Source: an uncultured Emergencia sp. (GTDB taxonomy: Bacteria > Bacillota > Clostridia > Peptostreptococcales > Anaerovoracaceae). Taken from it: a stretch of 9,790 bases of DNA. The position numbers were made by a program, and so were the translations under genes. Of this stretch, positions 5,787 through 9,790 are shown one piece after another; the stretch's first letter is position 1, and each line of letters starts with the position of its first letter. The stretch is from positions 1 to 9,790 of the forward strand of contig CALLDR010000094.1 of assembly GCA_937997955.1 (NCBI GenBank), in the 5' to 3' direction. Under the pieces are notes generated by a model. It ran no database searches, had not been told where the DNA came from, and was given only the letters and a program-made list of their open reading frames with translations.

Positions 5787-7224
5787 GAAATTGTCCAACG
5801 ACGAATTTTACTCGTTACAGAAAGAGATCCTGACTCAGTGGCCGACAGGCGCCGACGTGAACTTTGAAGAGGCTGTAGAGTTTCACAAGAGCATGCCGGA
5901 CAGCAAGGTATTCGGCAAAAAACTGATAAAGGCCAAGAAGGAAGGAAAGACTCTGGTGCAGCCGAGAGCCGGCGTTGCTCTGGTACAGGAGCACATCGAC
6001 CTGCTGACGTACCTGCAGGACAAGGGCGGCGCGGATCTGCTGCCGACCACCATCGACAGCTACACCAGACAGAACAGATATAAGGAAGCGGAGGTAGGCA
6101 TCCAGGAGTCCGTCAGGGAGTGCAAATCCATGCTCAACGGACTGCCGGTGGTCAACCACGGCGTAGACGCCTGCCGTTCCATCATCAATGAGCTGAACAC
6201 GCCGGTACAGGTGCGCCACGGCACGCCGGACGCGAGACTGCTCACCGAGATCAGCTACGCCGGCGGATTTACCAGCTACGAAGGCGGCGGCATCTCCTAT
6301 AACATTCCGTACGCCAAGAATGTCAGCCTGGAAAAGACCATCAAGGACTGGCAGTACTGCGACAGGCTGACCGGCATCTATGAAGAGGCTGGCGTCAGCA
6401 TCAACAGAGAGCCTTACGGGCCTCTGACGGGAACCCTGGTACCGCCGTGCATCTCCCATTCTGTAGCCATCATCGAGAGCCTTCTGGCGGCGGAGCAGGG
6501 CGTAAAGAACATCACCGTCGGCTACGGCCAGTGCGGCAACCTGATCCAGGACGTGGCGGCGATCCGCTGTCTGGCCTCACTGACAGAAGAATATCTGCAG
6601 AAGTACGGTTACGACGATGTAGAGGTCACCACGGTGCTTCATCAGTGGATGGGAGGCTTCCCGCAGGACGAGGCGCAGGCATTCTCCGTGATTTCCTGGG
6701 GCAGCGCTATCGCGGCTCTGTCAAAGGCGACAAAGGTCATCGTCAAGACCCCTCATGAGGCCATCGGCGTTCCGACCAAAGAAGCCAACGCCCAGGGACT
6801 GCGCTGCACCAAGCAGATCATCAACATGCTCTGCGACCAGCAGCTGTCCAATACCAGCCACGTAGTGCAGGAGATGATGATCATCGCGGCTGAGACCCGC
6901 TGCATCGTAGATAAGTGCTTCCAGCTGGGAGACGGCGATCTGGCGGTAGGCACCGTCAGAGCCTTCCAGGCAGGCGTCATAGACATTCCTTTCGCGCCGA
7001 GCAAGCTGAACGCGGGCAAGATGCTGCCGGCCAGAGACAACGAAGGCGCTATCCGCATCCTGAACGCGGCCAACGTACCCCTGTCCAAGGAGCTGATCGA
7101 CTTCAACAGAGAGAAGATCGAAGAGCGGGCCCAGGCGGAAAAGAGAGACGCGTCCTTTCAGATGGTCATCGACGACGTGTATTCCATCAGCAAGGGCAAG
7201 CTGGTCGGAAGACCTTGGAAATAA
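5770..7224 (+). CDS. glmE: Glutamate mutase epsilon (E) subunit
   Basis: The large catalytic TIM-barrel subunit of glutamate mutase, 484 residues, close to the clostridial length. The residues known from the Clostridium cochlearium structure fall at identical numbers: the arginine claw R66, R100 and R149, then E171, Y177 and Y181, plus K326 and E330 (KTPHEAIG). H291 lies in LHQWMGGFPQDEA. With GlmS and adenosylcobalamin it performs the radical carbon-skeleton rearrangement of glutamate to 3-methylaspartate. AAGGAG (5754-5759) lies inside the end of glmL, and the start overlaps glmL by 17 bases, fitting coupled synthesis of chaperone and enzyme. This assignment is among the firmest in the window. 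Confidence 0.98.
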   Translation: MELQNKKLSNDEFYSLQKEILTQWPTGADVNFEEAVEFHKSMPDSKVFGKKLIKAKKEGKTLVQPRAGVALVQEHIDLLTYLQDKGGADLLPTTIDSYTRQNRYKEAEVGIQESVRECKSMLNGLPVVNHGVDACRSIINELNTPVQVRHGTPDARLLTEISYAGGFTSYEGGGISYNIPYAKNVSLEKTIKDWQYCDRLTGIYEEAGVSINREPYGPLTGTLVPPCISHSVAIIESLLAAEQGVKNITVGYGQCGNLIQDVAAIRCLASLTEEYLQKYGYDDVEVTTVLHQWMGGFPQDEAQAFSVISWGSAIAALSKATKVIVKTPHEAIGVPTKEANAQGLRCTKQIINMLCDQQLSNTSHVVQEMMIIAAETRCIVDKCFQLGDGDLAVGTVRAFQAGVIDIPFAPSKLNAGKMLPARDNEGAIRILNAANVPLSKELIDFNREKIEERAQAEKRDASFQMVIDDVYSISKGKLVGRPWK

Positions 7225-7225
7225 T

Positions 7226-7417
7226 ATGGCGGCGCCTGCCGCCGCAAAGCCCCCGGCCTTCGGTCTGCGGGAAAATGCGGCGGCAGGCCGCAGAGGCGAT
7301 AAGCCCGCGGACGGTTTTCGTTTTGAGCGTTTCGTTTTGCGCGTTTTGTTTTCCACTGAAAACATTTTGATGGATTTGGAAAACGAAAGGGCTGAGGAAC
7401 AGCTGACGGGCCGCTAA
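7226..7417 (+). CDS. Doubtful 63-residue frame directly after glmE
   Basis: The ATG comes one base after the glmE stop and has GGAA 5 bases upstream, so translation by coupling is possible. The product would be Ala/Pro-rich at the start, basic in the middle (RGDKPADGFRFERF), and end with the acidic stretch STENILMDLENERAEEQL. No family is recognised. Arguments for: position, and a second spacer copy (7519-7560) that keeps the same frame. Arguments against: the 5' third is also a strong GC hairpin, the repeat could be non-coding, and the second copy lacks a start. It may be a decayed small gene or chance. Confidence 0.22.
   Translation: MAAPAAAKPPAFGLRENAAAGRRGDKPADGFRFERFVLRVLFSTENILMDLENERAEEQLTGR
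7228..7291 (+). other. GC-rich hairpin with alternative folds after glmE
   Basis: A 13-bp perfect stem can form between GCCTGCCGCCGCA (7234-7246) and TGCGGCGGCAGGC (7276-7288), with a small CCCG/CGGG hairpin (7252-7255, 7268-7271) inside the loop. Competing local hairpins also exist: GGCGGC/GCCGCC (7228-7233, 7238-7243) and GCGGC/GCCGC (7277-7281, 7287-7291). No T-run follows, so it is more likely an mRNA-stabilising or processing element, or a REP-like repeat, than a terminator. Confidence 0.6.
7316..7343 (+). repeat. Tandem 14-base repeat TTTCGTTTTG(A/C)GCG x2
   Basis: Two abutting 14-base units (7316-7329 and 7330-7343) differ at one position and run straight into the first 42-bp element, whose TTTTGTTTTCC start looks like a third, degraded unit. 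Confidence 0.6.
7344..7385 (+). repeat. 42-bp spacer element, copy 1
   Basis: Matches 7519-7560 at 37 of 42 positions with no gaps. It contains a 6-bp hairpin GTTTTC/GAAAAC (7348-7353, 7358-7363) with loop CACT, and ends in GGAAAACG. Confidence 0.8.
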
Positions 7418-7518
7418 AAAACGGCCAGCGGGCCGATCGCGTGCAGATTTTTTGATATGATGAGTGATTTTAATAAGAATTTGAGCTCAAAGGCGCGGCG
7501 TTGCTGCCGGTTTTCAGA

Positions 7519-7560
7519 TTTTGTTTTCTTCTGAAAACGTTTTGACGGATTTAGAAAACG
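7519..7560 (+). repeat. 42-bp spacer element, copy 2
   Basis: Second copy, 175 bp from the first and 30 bp before the mal start codon. It can fold as two adjacent hairpins, GTTTTC/GAAAAC (7523-7528, 7533-7538) and GTTTT/AAAAC (7539-7543, 7555-7559). An alternative 8-bp pairing, GTTTTCAG (7510-7517) with CTGAAAAC (7531-7538), would disrupt the first. A leader-control role for mal is possible but unproved. Confidence 0.8.
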
Positions 7561-7590
7561 CCACGCGGCAGAGCAGAGGAGGGTAATAAC

Positions 7591-8841
7591 ATGAAAATCA
7601 AGAAAATCATTTGTTCCGGCGGAAGAACCGGTTTCTTCTTCGACGATCAGAGAGCGATTAAAAAAGGCGCGAAGGCGGACGGATCCGCCTACATAGGACG
7701 GCCGGTGACAGATGGTTTCAAAGCGGTGAGACAGGCGGGCGAGTCCATCTCCGTCATGGCAGTCCTGGAAGACGGCCAGATTGCTTACGGCGACTGCGCC
7801 GCCGTGCAGTACAGCGGCGCGGGCGGCAGAGATCCGCTGTTCCTGGCTGAGGATTTCATTCCGGTCATCATGGAGCATGTGGCGCCTGTGCTGGAGGGAA
7901 AAGAACTGGATTCCTTCCGGGAGCTGGCCGCTGAGGTAGAGGCTGTACAGGTGGACGGCAAGAGACTGCACACGGCTATCCGCTACGGCGTGACCCAGAC
8001 CATTCTGGACGCTGTGGCAAAGGCCAAGAAGCAGCTGATGTGCGAGGTCATCGCGGACGAATACGGCCTGCAGCCAGAATACCGCCAGATTCCGATCTTC
8101 ACCCAGTCCGGCGACAACCGCTACGACAACTCCGATAAGATGATCATGAAGGGGGCCAACGTTCTCCCTCACGCTTTGATCAACAATGTGGACACCAAGC
8201 TGGGCAGGGACGGCAGCATTCTGCTGGAATACGTCAAGTGGCTGAGAGACAGGATCATCGCCCTGCGCCACGATGAGGACTACTGCCCGGTGCTGCATAT
8301 CGACGTATATGGAACCATCGGCATGGCCTTCGGCGTCAACAACTATGAGGCTATGGCCGACTACATCGCCACGCTGGCAGAGGCGGCCAGACCGTTCAAG
8401 CTGCGCATCGAGGGACCGATGGACGCGGAAGAGAGAGAGGCGCAGATGCAGGCGCTGGCCGCGCTGACCGCCGAGGTTGACCGCCGCGGCATCGACGTGG
8501 AGCTGGTAGCGGACGAATGGTGCAACACCCTGGAAGATATCAAGTACTTCGCGGATCACAAGGCCGGCCACATGGTGCAGATCAAGACGCCGGATCTGGG
8601 CGGCGTCAACAATATCGTGGAAGCTGTCCTGTACTGCAAGGAAAAGGGCATCGGCGCTTATCAGGGCGGAACCTGCAACGAAACAGACCGCTCTGCGCAG
8701 GTGTGCGTCAACCTGGCCATGGCCACCCAGCCTGACCAGATTCTGGCAAAGCCGGGCATGGGCGTGGACGAGGGCTACATGATCGTCTACAACGAAATGC
8801 AGAGAATCCTGGCCATGCTGGCTGCGAAAAATGCAAAATAA
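7591..8841 (+). CDS. mal: Methylaspartate ammonia-lyase
   Basis: The enzyme removes ammonia from (2S,3S)-3-methylaspartate to give mesaconate. It is a 416-residue enolase-superfamily protein. Residues known from the Clostridium tetanomorphum enzyme are present within one position: H194 in LPHALINN, metal ligands D238 (HIDVYG), E274 (LRIEGPMD) and D308 (VADEW), and catalytic base K332 (QIKTPDLGG). The segment QGGTCNETDRSA (358-369) is also family-typical. A strong AGGAGGG (7577-7583) fixes the start. The gene sits downstream of glmE, as in other clostridial clusters, but behind a long structured spacer that may adjust its expression. Its end overlaps citG by 11 bases. Confidence 0.98.
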   Translation: MKIKKIICSGGRTGFFFDDQRAIKKGAKADGSAYIGRPVTDGFKAVRQAGESISVMAVLEDGQIAYGDCAAVQYSGAGGRDPLFLAEDFIPVIMEHVAPVLEGKELDSFRELAAEVEAVQVDGKRLHTAIRYGVTQTILDAVAKAKKQLMCEVIADEYGLQPEYRQIPIFTQSGDNRYDNSDKMIMKGANVLPHALINNVDTKLGRDGSILLEYVKWLRDRIIALRHDEDYCPVLHIDVYGTIGMAFGVNNYEAMADYIATLAEAARPFKLRIEGPMDAEEREAQMQALAALTAEVDRRGIDVELVADEWCNTLEDIKYFADHKAGHMVQIKTPDLGGVNNIVEAVLYCKEKGIGAYQGGTCNETDRSAQVCVNLAMATQPDQILAKPGMGVDEGYMIVYNEMQRILAMLAAKNAK

Positions 8842-9751
8842 GAGAACCGCGGCTGAGATCGGGGCCATGGCGGCCCGCGCCCTTCGCATGGAGGCAGGCA
8901 CCACCCCGAAGCCGGGCCTGGTAGACAGGGAAAACAGCGGAGCCCACAGCGACATGGACTATCCGCTGTTTTTGGCAAGCAGCGCGGCGCTGCAGCCCTG
9001 CTTTACGGCCTGCGCCCAGGCGGGGATTGACGGAATCCGGAAGAAGCCGAAGGCGCTGGTGCCGGCCCTGCGCCGCATCGGGCGGTGCGGGGAAACCGCC
9101 ATGTACGCCGCCACCAAAGGCGTCAACACCCACAAGGGAATGGTCTTTTCCATGGGGATCCTGTGCTGCGCTCTGGGACTGCTGACGGCGGAAAGTCAGG
9201 AAGAGGCGGCCGCGGATACGGGCCCGGACGGGGCCGGGAGCGGGGATCCGGCTGGAATGAAGGGATCGCGACCGGAAGAAAGGCTGCAGGCGCTCTGCGC
9301 CCAGCTGGCGGAGGCCCTGCTGCAGCAGGATACGGCTGCAGGGACCCACGGACTGCAGGTCCGGGGGGACGCCGACGTAGGCGGCGTCAGGGGCGAAGCG
9401 CTGTCGGGGTTTGACAGCGTTTTTCACACCGGGCTGCCTGTTCTGCGGCAGGCAAAGTCCGACGGACACCCTTTGATGGAGGCTATGATCAAGGCCCTGC
9501 TGGCTTTGATGGCCCAGGCGGAGGACAGCAACGCGGCGTACAGAGGCGGCCCTGACGGCCTGGCGTTTATCAGGCGGCGGGCGGCGGAGGTGCTTGCGGC
9601 GGCGGATCTGCGGACGAAAGCCGGGCTCGACATGGTCCGGGATTTTGACAGGCAGTGTACGGCGCGGAACCTGAGCCCGGGAGGCAGCGCGGACCTGTTG
9701 GCGCTGACCGTGATGCTGCATTTGTTTTTTGATGAGGAGAAAGAGGTGTAA
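8831..9751 (+). CDS. citG: Triphosphoribosyl-dephospho-CoA synthase (CitG)
   Basis: Makes 2'-(5''-triphosphoribosyl)-3'-dephospho-CoA from ATP and dephospho-CoA, the precursor of the prosthetic group of citrate/citramalate lyase acyl carrier. The 306-residue protein has the family blocks TTPKPGLVDRENSGAHSDMD (24-43), GVNTHKG (97-103), GGVRGEALSGFDSV (184-197) and LSPGGSADLLALTVML (281-296). Between the second and third blocks lies a Gly/Ala/Asp-rich low-complexity stretch (about 122-148) that looks like a linker insertion. The start overlaps the end of mal by 11 bases and no good ribosome site precedes it, so translation probably depends on ribosomes finishing mal. Here the target should be citramalate lyase, which carries the same cofactor as citrate lyase. 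A CitX-type transferase is not visible in the window. Confidence 0.93.
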   Translation: MQNKRTAAEIGAMAARALRMEAGTTPKPGLVDRENSGAHSDMDYPLFLASSAALQPCFTACAQAGIDGIRKKPKALVPALRRIGRCGETAMYAATKGVNTHKGMVFSMGILCCALGLLTAESQEEAAADTGPDGAGSGDPAGMKGSRPEERLQALCAQLAEALLQQDTAAGTHGLQVRGDADVGGVRGEALSGFDSVFHTGLPVLRQAKSDGHPLMEAMIKALLALMAQAEDSNAAYRGGPDGLAFIRRRAAEVLAAADLRTKAGLDMVRDFDRQCTARNLSPGGSADLLALTVMLHLFFDEEKEV

Positions 9752-9754
9752 ACG

Positions 9755-9790
9755 ATGTTGGAAAGAGCATGTGCTGGAACGGTGGAGTCC
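9755..9790 (+). CDS. citD: Start of citrate/citramalate lyase acyl-carrier subunit (CitD-like), cut by window end
   Basis: Only 12 codons are visible, reading MLERACAGTVES. The AGTxES motif matches the N-terminus of CitD acyl carrier proteins (AGTLES in Escherichia coli). AGAGGTG (9742-9748) lies at proper spacing, and the gene begins 3 bases after the citG stop. CitD carries the phosphoribosyl-dephospho-CoA group whose precursor CitG makes. In this pathway it should be the gamma subunit of citramalate lyase, which splits citramalate to acetate and pyruvate, with the other lyase subunits expected beyond the edge. The short visible part keeps this tentative. Confidence 0.75.
   Translation, partial: MLERACAGTVES

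Larger units (their letters stand above)
7225..7590. other. Structured 366-bp spacer between glmE and mal
   Basis: An unusually long gap inside an otherwise tight operon. From left to right it holds a GC-rich hairpin with competing folds (7228-7291), a 14-base tandem repeat (7316-7343), the first copy of a 42-bp element (7344-7385), short GGCCG/CGGCC hairpins (about 7409-7435), an AT-rich stretch with a weak promoter-like pair (TTGATA 7452-7457 and AAGAAT 7475-7480, 17 apart), a perfect palindrome TTTGAGCTCAAA (7480-7491), the second element copy (7519-7560) and the mal ribosome site. I see no hairpin followed directly by a T-run, so read-through into mal is plausible. Confidence 0.6.

Noticed and set aside
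7405..7456. Possible intrinsic terminator between glmE and mal
   Set aside because: GGCCG/CGGCC stems exist, but the T-run at 7448-7453 is separated from them by over ten unpaired bases, so it does not fit a standard terminator.
7344..7560. Possible CRISPR array
   Set aside because: Only two imperfect copies with a 133-bp gap and no regular spacers.
7414..8955. A 513-codon open frame on the minus strand
   Set aside because: It is antisense to mal, whose catalytic residues are all in place, and shows no domain of its own.

Overview
The window is a catabolic gene cluster for glutamate fermentation by the methylaspartate pathway, and all genes lie on the + strand. Nearly every step can be assigned. 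Coenzyme-B12-dependent glutamate mutase (glmS, glmE, with the reactivating ATPase glmL) makes 3-methylaspartate. Methylaspartate ammonia-lyase (mal) makes mesaconate. A two-subunit class I fumarase-type Fe-S hydro-lyase is the likely mesaconase that makes citramalate. citG and the first codons of a citD-like acyl-carrier gene announce a citramalate/citrate-lyase set running off the right edge. The gene content, oxygen-sensitive Fe-S hydratase, strong Shine-Dalgarno sites and GC-rich coding sequence suggest a strictly anaerobic, amino-acid-fermenting member of the Clostridia (Bacillota). I cannot name a genus from the sequence alone.

Layout. Bases 1-371 hold no convincing gene but are dense in paired repeats and palindromes, ending in a candidate extended -10 promoter overlapped by a long inverted repeat. 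Transcription unit 1 (372-3729) holds a P-loop protein with an alanyl-tRNA-synthetase-editing-like C-terminus, the alpha and beta hydro-lyase subunits, and a GntR-type regulator with an unusual C-terminal domain. A clear intrinsic terminator closes it at 3730-3753. A second promoter lies near 3870-3898 and drives transcription unit 2: glmS, glmL, glmE, then a 366-bp structured spacer (7225-7590), then mal, citG and the start of citD. glmL/glmE and mal/citG overlap, which implies translational coupling.

The genes work as one pathway: glutamate -> 3-methylaspartate -> mesaconate + ammonia -> citramalate -> acetate + pyruvate. GlmL keeps the mutase active and CitG makes the prosthetic-group precursor for the lyase acyl carrier. 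The GntR protein, encoded inside the cluster, is the obvious candidate regulator. A similar half-site (TGTGATACA / TGTAATACA) occurs at both promoters.

The least understood parts are the P-loop/AlaRS-editing-like protein at the head of the cluster, the non-standard effector domain of the GntR regulator, and the glmE-mal spacer. That spacer carries a GC-rich hairpin with alternative folds and a duplicated 42-bp element whose two copies differ in a pattern compatible with a conserved reading frame.
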